Below are positions 9,046 through 18,057 of a stretch of 64,000 bases of DNA, piece by piece (within the stretch, counting starts at the first letter, position 1; every line of letters begins with the position of its first letter). The notes beneath the pieces were generated by a model. It saw nothing but the letters and a program-made list of their open reading frames with translations, was not told the origin of the DNA and searched no databases. A program made the translations under genes and the position numbers. This DNA is from Williamsia sp. CHRR-6 (lineage in GTDB: Bacteria; Actinomycetota; Actinomycetes; Mycobacteriales; Mycobacteriaceae). Where the stretch lies: assembly GCF_018474015.1 (NCBI RefSeq), contig NZ_JAHCSG010000003.1, forward strand, positions 520,087-584,086. The letters run 5' to 3'.

Positions 9046-10283
9046 CGTTTCCCCGGCGCGTTGAGGATGCGGGCCAGGAACGGCATCGAGTCGCGTCGCG
9101 ACACCAGCTGGGCGCCGAGGTGATCGGCGCCGGGGTAGTAGTGCACCTGCACCGGTTGCCGGTTGGCGGTGAGCTGGCCGGCCAGGGTCAGCGTGGTCAC
9201 CACCGGCACCGTCAGGTCGGACAGGCCGTGTCCCAGGAAGATCGGCCGGTCATAGCCGCGGGTGGGCACCCCGGCGTAGCGCACCAACGCGGCGGTGATT
9301 CCCGGCAGGCTCGACAGCCCCCGGGTGAACATCGCGTTCAGCGTCACCTTGCGTCGCGCCAGGTCGGCGGCGAACTGGTCTGAACAGGCGGTGCCTGCCT
9401 GTGCCAGCACCGACCGTCCCAGCGGGGTGAGCACCCGATCGATACCCAGGTCCGGTCGCTCCACCCGCAGACCCACCAGCAGGTAGGACACGAACACCGT
9501 CAGTCCACCGGCGATGGAAGCCGGGACGAAGGCGGGCGGGAACGCCGGACCGACCGAGGCGAACACCGTCTCCAGGTTGGCCGGGGTGCCGGTGGCCACC
9601 ACGCCGCGGTAGTCCAGACCCCATCCGCGGCTGTAGCCGGTGGCCAACCGCGCCGCTGCCATCGCGGCCTGCGCGCCCTGCGACTGGCCGACGATGGCGT
9701 AGCGCGGGGCCGTGGGAACGGCCAACTGGCGCAACGCTTTCACCGAGTCGACCACGGATCGGCCTTGGAGTCCGGCGTCGAGGTAGCCGGTTACGCCCGG
9801 CGTGCCCTGACCCGCATAGTCGGTGGCGACGATCGCGTAGCCACGGCGCAGGAACGAGGCGAGGTAGTGCGAATCGACCGTGGTGCGGGGCTGCACCGAG
9901 GGTGCACAGTCGTCGCCGATACCGACGGTCCCGTGCGCCCAAGCCAACACCGGCCACCCGCCGGACGGCGCCGTGCCCTGCGGGAGAAACACCGCACCGG
10001 TGCTGACGGCCGGCCGATCACGTTGGGCGACGGTCGAATACAGGATACGAAAGGCAGGGCCGGCACCCGGCAGCGACAGCGCCGGATCCAGGGCGGTGTG
10101 CGCGATCAACGTGCCCGGCCGGGCCGGTATCGGACCGGCGTAGTCCCGCGCGTCGAGTCCGGAACTGCGGGGGCCAGGCGCAGGCGCGGCCGACGCCATC
10201 GGCACCAGAGGGCTCAGCAGCCCCGCCGACAAGGCGATTGCCACGAGGAGGACTACGCGGTGATACGCGGTGCGAACGGTCAC
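9042..10283 (-). CDS. Secretory lipase (LIP family), first gene of lipase operon
   Basis: A 413-residue exported hydrolase from a GTG at 10283, chosen because it directly precedes the signal peptide (VTVRTAYHRVVLLVAIALSA) and avoids overlapping the divergent gtrA-like gene. Nucleophile motif is GQSQGAQAAM, the Asp motif FLGHGLSDLTVP and the His motif YPGADHLG. HGTVGIGDDCAPS is shared with the other two copies. It heads a three-gene operon whose members are coupled by ATGA overlaps, and shares a 76-bp divergent promoter region with gtrA. Confidence 0.87.
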   Translation of the reverse strand: MTVRTAYHRVVLLVAIALSAGLLSPLVPMASAAPAPGPRSSGLDARDYAGPIPARPGTLIAHTALDPALSLPGAGPAFRILYSTVAQRDRPAVSTGAVFLPQGTAPSGGWPVLAWAHGTVGIGDDCAPSVQPRTTVDSHYLASFLRRGYAIVATDYAGQGTPGVTGYLDAGLQGRSVVDSVKALRQLAVPTAPRYAIVGQSQGAQAAMAAARLATGYSRGWGLDYRGVVATGTPANLETVFASVGPAFPPAFVPASIAGGLTVFVSYLLVGLRVERPDLGIDRVLTPLGRSVLAQAGTACSDQFAADLARRKVTLNAMFTRGLSSLPGITAALVRYAGVPTRGYDRPIFLGHGLSDLTVPVVTTLTLAGQLTANRQPVQVHYYPGADHLGAQLVSRRDSMPFLARILNAPGKR

Positions 10284-10359
10284 GCGATGACTGTAGGCCT
10301 TGCCCACAGTGCGCGAACACCCTCTGCAGTGGTCGAGGCGAGGGCTACCCTGACTCCTT

Positions 10360-10866
10360 GTGTCCGACCAAGCCCGCCCGCAGCCCACCGATGAACATCA
10401 TGCGCACGACGAGTTCAGCACTGCGCATGCACCGATGCCCATCGAGCTGCCCCTCGACGACGCCGAGGCGTCCACCGATCTTCCGCTGACCCAACAGTTG
10501 GTCCGGTTCGTCGTGACCGGGGCCGGGTCGGGTGCGGTGGACTTCGGCGTCACCGTGCTGTTGCAGTACCTGGTGGGGGCCCCGCACTGGCTGGCCAAGG
10601 CCGCGGGCTTCGTATGCGGCACCACGATGGCCTATCTGATCAACCGGCGCTGGACCTTCCGTACCGAACCCAGCCGCGCCCGCTTCATCGCGGTGGTCGC
10701 CCTGTATCTGGTGACCTTCGCGGTGCAGGTCGGCCTGTACACAGCGTTGTCGGCGGTGTGGCCCGAGGAGTTCTTCTACAGCCTCGCGGCGTTCGTCATC
10801 GCCCAGGGCACCGCGACGGTGATCAACTTCGTGGTCCAGCGCGTGGTCATCTTCAAGATCAGGTGA
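10360..10866 (+). CDS. GtrA-like membrane protein
   Basis: A 168-residue protein with a polar 40-residue N-terminus and four membrane helices. The motifs RFVVTGAGSGAVDFGVT and YLINRRWTF identify the GtrA family, thought to help move polyprenyl-linked sugars across the membrane. The start is a GTG at 10360. It lies 4 bp upstream of an SDR gene and near the galactan export genes, which suggests a cell-envelope glycan role; this is inferred from context. Confidence 0.86.
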   Translation: MSDQARPQPTDEHHAHDEFSTAHAPMPIELPLDDAEASTDLPLTQQLVRFVVTGAGSGAVDFGVTVLLQYLVGAPHWLAKAAGFVCGTTMAYLINRRWTFRTEPSRARFIAVVALYLVTFAVQVGLYTALSAVWPEEFFYSLAAFVIAQGTATVINFVVQRVVIFKIR

Positions 10867-10870
10867 ACAG

Positions 10871-11707
10871 ATGCAACTGACCGGAGCTGTCGCGATCGTC
10901 ACCGGGGCCGGTGCAGGAATCGGGGCCGCCATCGCTCGGGCCCTGGTGGACGCGGGTGCCGACGTGGTGCTGGCCGACCTTGACGTCGCCGCGGTCACCG
11001 CCCTCGCCGACTCGATCAACGCCGACTCGATCAATGCCGACCGACCGGGTCGTGCGCGCGCCTGCGGCGGAGACGTGTCCGACGAGACCGTCATCGCCGA
11101 GTTGATCCGCGTCGCCGACACCGAGTTCGGTCCGGTGGATCTCTACGTGGCCAACGCCGGTACCACCGCCGGGTTGGGCTTGGACTCCGACGAGGCGGCC
11201 TGGACCACCGCGACACAGGTGAACCTGATGGCGCACGTACGCGCAGCTCGAGCCCTGGTCCCTGGTTGGGTGGCACGCGGTCGGGGCTACTTCCTGTCCA
11301 CGGCATCGGCGGCGGGACTGCTGACCCAGATCGGGTCGGTGACGTACTCGGTGACCAAACACGCCGCGGTCGGGTTCGCCGAATGGTTGGCCGTCACCTA
11401 CGGCGACGACGGGATCGCGGTCAGCTGCCTGTGTCCGATGGGGGTGAACACCGAACTGTTGAACTCGGGGTTCGCCGGCGCCCGGGACGGTGCGTCGCTG
11501 GCGGCCAGCGCGGTCACCCAGGCGGGGGAGGTCCTCGAACCCGCCCAGGTGGCCGAGCTGGTGATCGAGGCCATCGGCGACGAACGATTCCTCGTGCTGC
11601 CGCATCCGCAGGTGCTGGACATGTATCGCCGGAAAGGATCTGACTACGACCGCTGGATCGCGGGGATGCGGCGCTATCAGCGCACGCTACGGCACGGTCA
11701 CGGCTGA
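10871..11707 (+). CDS. Short-chain dehydrogenase/reductase
   Basis: Classical SDR oxidoreductase, 278 residues, cytoplasmic, NAD(P)-dependent. The cofactor motif TGAGAGIG lies at residues 11-18, NAGT follows, and the catalytic Ser-Tyr-Lys set appears as STASAAGL and YSVTKHA. The C-terminus is extended beyond the usual 250 residues. Residues about 47-56 carry a tandem five-residue duplication (DSINA twice). It follows gtrA by 4 bp and is probably co-transcribed with it. Substrate is not evident. Confidence 0.88.
   Translation: MQLTGAVAIVTGAGAGIGAAIARALVDAGADVVLADLDVAAVTALADSINADSINADRPGRARACGGDVSDETVIAELIRVADTEFGPVDLYVANAGTTAGLGLDSDEAAWTTATQVNLMAHVRAARALVPGWVARGRGYFLSTASAAGLLTQIGSVTYSVTKHAAVGFAEWLAVTYGDDGIAVSCLCPMGVNTELLNSGFAGARDGASLAASAVTQAGEVLEPAQVAELVIEAIGDERFLVLPHPQVLDMYRRKGSDYDRWIAGMRRYQRTLRHGHG
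11010..11039 (+). repeat. 15-bp in-frame tandem duplication inside the SDR gene
   Basis: Two adjacent copies of GACTCGATCAACGCC (second copy with one C to T change) encode the repeat DSINA-DSINA. It lies in the variable surface region after the second beta strand, where length changes are tolerated. Confidence 0.75.
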
Positions 11708-11830
11708 CGACTCTCGCTCGCGTCACGTCACAGTTCGGTCCGATCCGGTCATAGCCGCCAATTGCCGTTCTCAATCTGATTGCTCTGCAATAGCTTTCGG
11801 ATGTCAGTTTTACTTCAACCGAGGATGGCA

Positions 11831-12271
11831 ATGCCCTCTACCAAAGCGTCACGACTCACCCGAACACTCGTCACCACCGCGGTGGCCGCAGCGGCGGCCG
11901 GTTCACTGGCGACCGGAGCAACCGCACCGGCCTCGGCCTTCGATGGACCCAACGGGCACACCCAGTTCGCTCGGATCAGTGCCTCCACCGGCACCATCTG
12001 GTCGGCCTCGATGACGCTCTACCGTCGCGACGGTTCTGAGGTCTATCACTGGGAATCGGGCAACAAGTCAGGCGGCGGTGTCACCTGGTGGTATACCCAG
12101 GGCGACGGCTATCTCAAGGTGCGCATCGGCAACTTCCTGATCCCGACCTGGAAGCACGGCGATTTCGACATCCCTGCGGGCGGATCCTCGAACAACTGCT
12201 TCCGCAACTACTACGTCAACTTCTCCTACAAGACCGACATCACCACCGGCGACGGCTGCACCCCGGACTGA
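11831..12271 (+). CDS. Small secreted protein of unknown function
   Basis: An unrecognised protein of 146 residues. The N-terminal 35 residues form a signal peptide (basic start, alanine-rich core, cleavage near ASAFDG). The mature part is about 110 residues, rich in aromatic residues (WWYTQGDGY, NNCFRNYYVNFSY) with only two cysteines, probably a disulfide pair. The ATG at 11831 was chosen because GAGG lies 7 bp upstream; ATGs at 11825 and 11780 are possible. It stands alone, convergent with glfT1. Confidence 0.75.
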   Translation: MPSTKASRLTRTLVTTAVAAAAAGSLATGATAPASAFDGPNGHTQFARISASTGTIWSASMTLYRRDGSEVYHWESGNKSGGGVTWWYTQGDGYLKVRIGNFLIPTWKHGDFDIPAGGSSNNCFRNYYVNFSYKTDITTGDGCTPD

Positions 12272-12280
12272 TCGCCGCGT

Positions 12281-12338
12281 GGTCGGGGGATCGGGGCGCA
12301 CCTGATTCCCCGACCGCTCGGCTCTCAGGTGCGCCGGA
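12281..12338. terminator. Nested inverted repeats between convergent genes
   Basis: GGTCGGGG (12281-12288) pairs with CCCCGACC (12308-12315), and a second longer pairing joins GCGCACCTGA near 12296 to its complement TCAGGTGCGC at the end of glfT1. No T-run follows. It probably slows or ends transcription from both sides, but the assignment is tentative. Confidence 0.4.
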
Positions 12339-13227
12339 ACTGCTCGCGCCGACCCGCCCGCCGCAGGGCGACCCACTCGCGAAACCCGCGAACATCGCGC
12401 TGCTGCACCAAGAAGTACCAACCAAAACGCGCCCACTCCTGCGGGATGAGGCGCCGTAGCCCGGGCTGGTTGAGCAGGTAGCCGCGGTTACGGTAGGTGT
12501 AGAAACGTTTCGTCGGGTTGTCCGGATACTGCGTGTGCATTCGTCCGCCCAGGATGGGCCTGAACTCGTCGGTGCCGTCGGGATGCAGGTACGCGGTCAG
12601 CAAGCAGGTTCCGAACCGCAATCCGCTGCGCACCAGTCGACGGTGGATCTCCACCTCGTCGCCGCGGACGAACAACCGCAGGTCCGGTACACCCACGGCC
12701 TCGATGGCGCCAGCGGTGAACAGGGCCCCGTTGAACAGCGAGGCAATCCCGTCGAGCACCTCATCGGTCTCGCTGGGGTCGCTGAACAACTCAGATCGCT
12801 TGCGCCGCCACACCACTCCCCGCCGCAGCGGAAAGGCCAGGGTGTCGGGATCGTCGATGTTGCACACCACCGGCGACAACTCGTCGTAGCCGCCCGCGCT
12901 CGCGCAGCGCAACAGGGTGGCCAGCACCTCGGGACCTTCGGGGCGACCGTCGTCGTCGGCCAGCCACACCCGGTCGGCTCCGGCCGCCAACGCGTGCAAC
13001 ATCCCCAGCGCGAACCCACCGGCGCCTCCCAGATTGTGCTGGGAACCGATGTAGGTGGTCGGGACCGTCTGTGCAGCAACAAGATCGGCGACCTGGGCCT
13101 CGTTGCCGTTGTCCACCACGATCAGGTGATCGATGGGCCGAGTCTGCGATGTGAGCACTGACAGCGACAGGGCCAACAGCTGCGCGCGACGGTGGGTGAC
13201 CACCACCGCGATGATCCGTTCAGTCAT
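12325..13227 (-). CDS. glfT1: Galactofuranosyltransferase GlfT1-like glycosyltransferase
   Basis: GT2-family enzyme of 300 residues expected to add the first galactofuranose units to the lipid-linked precursor of arabinogalactan at the cytoplasmic face. The GT-A fold starts with IIAVVVTHRRAQLL, followed by VVDNGN, the NLGGAGGFALG motif, and the metal-binding WLADDDG. ATG at 13227 was chosen because it begins just before the first strand; upstream residues would lie inside wzt. It overlaps the end of wzt by 8 bp. Length and order match the Rv3781-Rv3783 cluster of M. tuberculosis. Confidence 0.9.
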   Translation of the reverse strand: MTERIIAVVVTHRRAQLLALSLSVLTSQTRPIDHLIVVDNGNEAQVADLVAAQTVPTTYIGSQHNLGGAGGFALGMLHALAAGADRVWLADDDGRPEGPEVLATLLRCASAGGYDELSPVVCNIDDPDTLAFPLRRGVVWRRKRSELFSDPSETDEVLDGIASLFNGALFTAGAIEAVGVPDLRLFVRGDEVEIHRRLVRSGLRFGTCLLTAYLHPDGTDEFRPILGGRMHTQYPDNPTKRFYTYRNRGYLLNQPGLRRLIPQEWARFGWYFLVQQRDVRGFREWVALRRAGRREQFRRT

Positions 13228-14065
13228 CGCCGCCGGAATCACGTTCTCCAGCTGTCGATCCCGCCGCGGCGTCGTCACGGGCCACCTCGGCCAGCACCTC
13301 ACGGACGTGCCGTCCGGCGTCGGGCCCCTCGTAGGCGGTCACCACTTCCTCGATGCCGCCGTCCATCGTGATGACGCCGTGATCGATCCACAGTGCGCGG
13401 TCACACAATTGGGCCAAGAACTCGTTCGAGTGACTGGCGAACACCAGGATTCCCGATCGCTTCACCAATTCCTGCAGGCGCACGCGGGCTTTGCGCATGA
13501 ACTCCGCGTCCACGGCCCCGATGCCCTCGTCCAGGATGAGGATCTCGGGATCGATGCTGGTGACCACACCGAGTGACACCCGCACCCGCATGCCGGTGGA
13601 GTAGGTGCGTAGCGGCATCGCGAGATAGTCGCCGAGCTCGGTGAACTCGGCGATCTCGTCGACCTTCTTGAGCATCTCGCGCCGACTCATCCCGAGGAAC
13701 ATGCCGCGGATGATGATGTTCTCGTAGCCGGAGATCTCCGGATCCATACCGACGCCGAGGTCGAACACCGGGGCCACGCGGCCCTTGATCTTGCAAACAC
13801 CGCGGGTCGGTTCATAGATCCCCGACAGCAGCCGGAGCAGCGTGGACTTGCCGGCCCCGTTGTGGCCCACCAAACCGATCCGATCCCCATGGGACAGATG
13901 CAGGTTCACGTCCTTGAGCGCTTCGACGACGATCACGTCGGACTCGTTGGCACCGATCGCCCCACCGGCACGACCGAGGACCGACTTCTTCAGCGACCGG
14001 GTCTTGGCGTCGAAGATCGGGAAATCGACGCAGGCATCCCACGTGTCCAGCGACACCGAACTCAT
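13220..14065 (-). CDS. wzt: ABC transporter ATP-binding protein Wzt (galactan export)
   Basis: Nucleotide-binding subunit of 281 residues that powers export of the lipid-linked galactan. Walker A is GHNGAGKS, the signature region is YSTGMRVRVSLG and Walker B is ILILDEG, followed by SHS as the switch His. The N-terminal FPIFDAKTRSLKK segment is typical of the O-antigen/galactan exporters. ATG at 14065 starts MSSVSLDTWDAC; an upstream start would overlap wzm. It is 25 bp after wzm and overlaps glfT1. Confidence 0.92.
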   Translation of the reverse strand: MSSVSLDTWDACVDFPIFDAKTRSLKKSVLGRAGGAIGANESDVIVVEALKDVNLHLSHGDRIGLVGHNGAGKSTLLRLLSGIYEPTRGVCKIKGRVAPVFDLGVGMDPEISGYENIIIRGMFLGMSRREMLKKVDEIAEFTELGDYLAMPLRTYSTGMRVRVSLGVVTSIDPEILILDEGIGAVDAEFMRKARVRLQELVKRSGILVFASHSNEFLAQLCDRALWIDHGVITMDGGIEEVVTAYEGPDAGRHVREVLAEVARDDAAAGSTAGERDSGGDD

Positions 14066-14090
14066 CGTGTCCCCCTGCTCATCCGCCGCA

Positions 14091-14951
14091 TCACACCCAG
14101 TACGCCACGCGGGCACGGAAATTGCGGAGCACCCACAGCGCCAACGCCCAACCGGCGACGGTGCACCCGATCACGATCCCCCAGTGGTACAGCGCCACAC
14201 TCTCGCCCACCAGCGGACCGCGCGTGATCTCCAGGTAGTGATACATCGGATTCAGCTGGATCAGCGCCAACCGGTAGTCGCCACCATCGGTGCGCGCCCG
14301 GATGCTGTCGGCGGTCCAGATGATGGGGGTGAGGAAGAAGACCAGCTGCACCACGGTGGTCAGCAACTGCCCGATGTCACGGAAACGGGTGGACAGGATG
14401 CCGAACACTATGGTCACCCACACCGCGTTGAGCGCCAGCAACAGCACCCCGGGGATCACCAGGATCACCGTCCAGCTGATGGGCTGCGGAAAGATTGCGA
14501 ACATCACCAGATAGATGACGATGTTGTGGGCGAAGATGATCAGCTGTCGCCACACCAGCCGGTAGGCGTGGACGCTCAGCGGCGCCGGGATCTGCTTGAT
14601 CAGGCCATCGTTGCTGGAGAACACCACCGCGCCCTCGAGGATCGACTGGCTGATGAAGTTCCAGAAGATGAGCCCGAGCGTGACGTGCGGCAGGAACGTC
14701 GTGATGTCGGCGTTGAAGAGCTCGGCGTACAGGAAGCCCATCGCGATCGCGGTGACACCGGTGGCCACGGTGATCCACAGCGGACCCAGCAACGACCGGC
14801 GATAGCGCTGCTTGATGTCCTGCCACCCCAGCAGCAGCCATAACTCCGACTGACCGAAACCGGTCTTCAGATCGGCGAACGCGCGACGATAGGTTCGCGA
14901 ATCAGACGCGACCGGACGCGGAGCGACATCGCCGGGCGCAACAGTGGACAC
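14091..14951 (-). CDS. wzm: ABC transporter permease Wzm (galactan export)
   Basis: Membrane subunit of 286 residues with six hydrophobic helices, of the ABC-2 polysaccharide exporter type. The amphipathic segment LGWQDIKQRYRRSLLGPLW before the first helix is characteristic. GTG at 14951 was chosen over TTG at 14990; both are in frame. It is followed by wzt after 25 bp and preceded by bpa by 56 bp, so the four genes may form one transcription unit. Confidence 0.9.
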   Translation of the reverse strand: MSTVAPGDVAPRPVASDSRTYRRAFADLKTGFGQSELWLLLGWQDIKQRYRRSLLGPLWITVATGVTAIAMGFLYAELFNADITTFLPHVTLGLIFWNFISQSILEGAVVFSSNDGLIKQIPAPLSVHAYRLVWRQLIIFAHNIVIYLVMFAIFPQPISWTVILVIPGVLLLALNAVWVTIVFGILSTRFRDIGQLLTTVVQLVFFLTPIIWTADSIRARTDGGDYRLALIQLNPMYHYLEITRGPLVGESVALYHWGIVIGCTVAGWALALWVLRNFRARVAYWV

Positions 14952-15007
14952 GGTCGCCCAGCCTACCGGCCGGGGTTCGCCGTCCCGCAATCCACGATCG
15001 GCTCAGC

Positions 15008-15535
15008 TCACAGGTATTGCCCGGTGCCGGTCACCCCGTGTCCTGGACCCATGCCACCCGCCGACGGCGGCAACGCTCCCTGACGCATCTGTTCCAGTTG
15101 CGCGCGAGCGGCCATCTGCTGGGCGAACAACGCCGTCTGGATGCCGTGGAACAGCCCTTCCAGCCAACCGACCAGCTGGGCTTGGGCGATGCGCAGTTCA
15201 GCGTCTGACGGAGTGCGCTCATCGGTGAACGGCAGCGCCAAGCGCTCCAACTCCTCACGCAACTCCGGCGCCAGCCCAGCCTCGAGCTCGGTGATGGAAC
15301 TGCGGTGGATCTCCTTGAGCCGGGTGCGGCTGGCGTCGTCGAGGGGGGCGGCGCGTACCTCCTCGAGGAGCTGCTTGATCATCGTGCCGATCCGCATCAC
15401 CTTGGCCGGCTGCTCCACCATGTCGGTGAGGTTGGTGCCCGCGTCGTCGTTGTCTTTGGAATCCGGGCCCACGACCACGACACCGTCGTCGTCGGAGCCG
15501 CGGTCCGCCTCGTTTCCGAACAGTCCAGAAGTCAT
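15008..15535 (-). CDS. bpa: Bacterial proteasome activator Bpa/PafE
   Basis: ATP-independent 20S proteasome activator, 175 residues (178 in M. tuberculosis Rv3780). The C-terminus GQYL is the docking motif that opens the proteasome gate. The central part is helical (PAKVMRIGTMIKQLLEEVR and a second long helix FTDERTPSDAELRIAQAQL), as expected for the four-helix ring subunit. ATG at 15535 (MTSGLFG) and an ATG 9 bp upstream are both possible. Its position beside wzm-wzt-glfT1 is conserved with mycobacteria. Confidence 0.93.
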   Translation of the reverse strand: MTSGLFGNEADRGSDDDGVVVVGPDSKDNDDAGTNLTDMVEQPAKVMRIGTMIKQLLEEVRAAPLDDASRTRLKEIHRSSITELEAGLAPELREELERLALPFTDERTPSDAELRIAQAQLVGWLEGLFHGIQTALFAQQMAARAQLEQMRQGALPPSAGGMGPGHGVTGTGQYL

Positions 15536-15682
15536 GGGTCCCATTCTGCGTCAACCCGCTGACGTGGTCGGCGATCCCCCGGGGTGGACACCGAGTTCAG
15601 TACAGCTGACCAGCGCCGACAGCATGGCTTGTGGCTCGGCGCACAACACTGCAGTCGTGTGATGACGGTCTAGGGTGTCCCC

Positions 15683-16879
15683 ATGACCTATGACGTCGCC
15701 CGGGTGCGCGGATTGTTTCCGTCACTGGGCGACGGCTGGATCCATCTCGATCCGCAAGCGGGAATGCAGATCCCCGATTCGGTGGCATCCACGGTGTCCA
15801 AAGCGTTCCGCGCGCTGGTGTCCTCACCCGGCGGCGTGTACCCGGCGGCGCAGCAGTCTGCAGCCATCGTCACCGCGGCTCGCTCGGCCGTGGCCGACCT
15901 GGTCGGTGGCGACCCCGACGGCGTGGTGCTCGGGCCCTCGCGGGGCGCGCTGCTGGGGGTGCTGGCCGAGTCGTTGAACCCACGGGTGTGGTTGGGGTCG
16001 ACGGTGGTGGTCACCCGGCTCGACGACGAGGCCAACGTGGTCCCCTGGCTACGCGCCGCCGAACGTTACGGCGCGTCGGTGCTGTGGGCCGAAGTGGACA
16101 TCGAGAGCGGGATCCTGCCGCCCTGGCAGTTCGGCGAGTTGATCACCGAGATGACCAGCGTGGTCGCGATGACGTTGGCGTCGTCGACGATGGGCACGGT
16201 CACCGATGTGCGTTCGGTGGCCGACATGGCGCATGCCGCAGGCGCACTGTTGGTGGTGGATGCCACCAGCGCGGCCCCGTACATGCTGCTCGACATCGCC
16301 GACCTGAAAGCCGACGTGCTGGTGGTCTCGGCCGAGCGCTGGGGCGGTCCGCAGGCGGCGGCACTGGTGTTCGCCGACCCGGCGCGGCTGGATCGACTGC
16401 GGCCGGTCAGCCTGTCGGCCTTTGCCACCGGACCCGAGCGACTGGAGGTGGACCGCCATCAGCACGCCATGTTGGGCGGGCTGGTCGCCTCCATCGAACA
16501 TCTCGCGTCGCTGGACGATGAGGCGTTGGGTTCGCGGCGGCGACGGCTCATCTCGTCGATGGAGTCGATGTCGACATATCTGCAACGACTGCTGGTGTAC
16601 CTGATCAACTCGCTGGATCAGCTGGCGTCGGTGCGGGTGATCGGCACCGCTGAGGTGCGGGTGCCCACGGTCAGCTTCACCGTGACCGGCGTACCCGCCG
16701 AGAAGGTGGTGCGTCGCCTGGCCGACAACGGGATCTGCGCGCTGGCCGATGTGACCAGTCGAGCGCTGGATCGGATCGGGGTCAACGACGTGGGCGGTGC
16801 AGTGACGGTGGGACTGGGCCAATACTCCACCCCCTATGAGGTGGACCAGCTGGTACGAACCCTCGGATCGCTGGGCTGA
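15683..16879 (+). CDS. Cysteine desulfurase-like protein without the PLP lysine (Rv3778c-like)
   Basis: Fold-type I aminotransferase-like protein, 398 residues. Family features include the opening DVARVRGLFPSLGDGWIHLD, RLDDEANVVPW, and VVDATSAAPY where the cofactor-binding Asp lies. The motif that should read S-x-H-K with the Schiff-base Lys reads SAERWGG, so Arg219 takes the Lys place. From memory the M. tuberculosis homologue Rv3778c also lacks this Lys. Function is therefore unknown and may be non-catalytic. It is divergent from bpa across 147 bp. Confidence 0.85.
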   Translation: MTYDVARVRGLFPSLGDGWIHLDPQAGMQIPDSVASTVSKAFRALVSSPGGVYPAAQQSAAIVTAARSAVADLVGGDPDGVVLGPSRGALLGVLAESLNPRVWLGSTVVVTRLDDEANVVPWLRAAERYGASVLWAEVDIESGILPPWQFGELITEMTSVVAMTLASSTMGTVTDVRSVADMAHAAGALLVVDATSAAPYMLLDIADLKADVLVVSAERWGGPQAAALVFADPARLDRLRPVSLSAFATGPERLEVDRHQHAMLGGLVASIEHLASLDDEALGSRRRRLISSMESMSTYLQRLLVYLINSLDQLASVRVIGTAEVRVPTVSFTVTGVPAEKVVRRLADNGICALADVTSRALDRIGVNDVGGAVTVGLGQYSTPYEVDQLVRTLGSLG

Positions 16880-16946
16880 GCCGCCCGCTGCCCTCACCGG
16901 TCGGGAGTGCCGGCACTGTCGATTTCAGCACAACAGCTCTCGCGCA

Positions 16947-17933
16947 TCACAGGGTGAGCAGCACCTTGCCGGTGATGGCCCCGTCCTCCAAAAGTCGGTG
17001 CGCCTGCGCGGCGTCGGCCAACGGCATGGTGCGGTCGACGACGGGCGCGATGGCTCCGGATTCGACCAGCGGCCAGGTGGCCTCGGCCACGCCGGCGATG
17101 ATCGCGGCCTTGCCCGCGGGGCCCTCCAGTGCACGCCCGCGCAGATTGGTCGCGGTCACCGATGCCCGTTTCGCCAGCAGCACACCGATGTTCAGTTCGG
17201 CCACCGCGCCACCCTGCAGTCCGATGATCACCACTCGACCCCCGGTGGCCAGCGCAGACACGTTGCGCTGCAGATACTTTGCACCCATGATGTCGAAGAT
17301 GACATCTGCGCCACCGAGTTCGGCCACCGCCGCAACGAAATCGTCCTCGCGGTAGTTGATCAGGGTGGTGGCCCCGAGTGAGGCGCAGACATCGAGCTTG
17401 GCCTGCGATCCTGCGGTCACCGCCACGCGCGCACCGAGGGCGCGGGCGAACTGGATGGCGTGGGTGCCGATGCCGCTGGCCCCACCGTGGATCAGCAGCA
17501 ACTCGTTCGCGGACAGGTGCGCGGTCATGGCCAGGTTCGACCACACCGTGGCCGCCACCTCCGGTAGCGCTGCGGCGTGGACAAGAGTGACGCCACGAGG
17601 CACCGGCAGCACCAGTGGGGCCGGGACCGTGACGAACTCGGCGTATCCGCCACCGGCCAACAGTGCACACACCTCGTCGCCGACCGCCGGTGATTCCACA
17701 CCGGCGCCGACTGCGGCCACCGTGCCCGACACCTCCAGTCCGAGGATCTCGCTGGCGCCCGGTGGCGGCGGATAGAGACCTTGGCGCTGCATCAGGTCCG
17801 CTCGGTTCACGCCCGCAGCGGCCACCTCGATGAGGATCTCGCCGGGCGCCGGGTCTGGACGCGGGACTTCGGTGATGACGATGCTCGCCTCGGGTCCCGC
17901 TCCGGTGATGGTGGCCGCACGCATGGATGTCAT
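16947..17933 (-). CDS. PIG3-type NAD(P)H quinone oxidoreductase
   Basis: Zinc-free medium-chain dehydrogenase of 328 residues. The N-terminal catalytic domain has GVNRADLMQRQGLYPPPPG, a hallmark of PIG3-like quinone reductases; the Rossmann motif is GGASGIGTHAIQ and an SQAKLDVC segment suggests NADPH preference. No structural or catalytic zinc cysteines are present. ATG at 17933 or at 17924 could be the start. It corresponds by position to Rv3777 and is divergent from the MarR gene. Confidence 0.88.
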   Translation of the reverse strand: MTSMRAATITGAGPEASIVITEVPRPDPAPGEILIEVAAAGVNRADLMQRQGLYPPPPGASEILGLEVSGTVAAVGAGVESPAVGDEVCALLAGGGYAEFVTVPAPLVLPVPRGVTLVHAAALPEVAATVWSNLAMTAHLSANELLLIHGGASGIGTHAIQFARALGARVAVTAGSQAKLDVCASLGATTLINYREDDFVAAVAELGGADVIFDIMGAKYLQRNVSALATGGRVVIIGLQGGAVAELNIGVLLAKRASVTATNLRGRALEGPAGKAAIIAGVAEATWPLVESGAIAPVVDRTMPLADAAQAHRLLEDGAITGKVLLTL

Positions 17934-18057
17934 CTCACCTGTCTACCGAACAGGTGCGTAGGCGCAGCCGGCGTATGTGTGCACCTGACGGGCTTTAGCC
18001 GAGGAAATTAGTGCGATCGTACGACTACCTTACTTCCGTTCGGTTCGGTAGTTTCGA

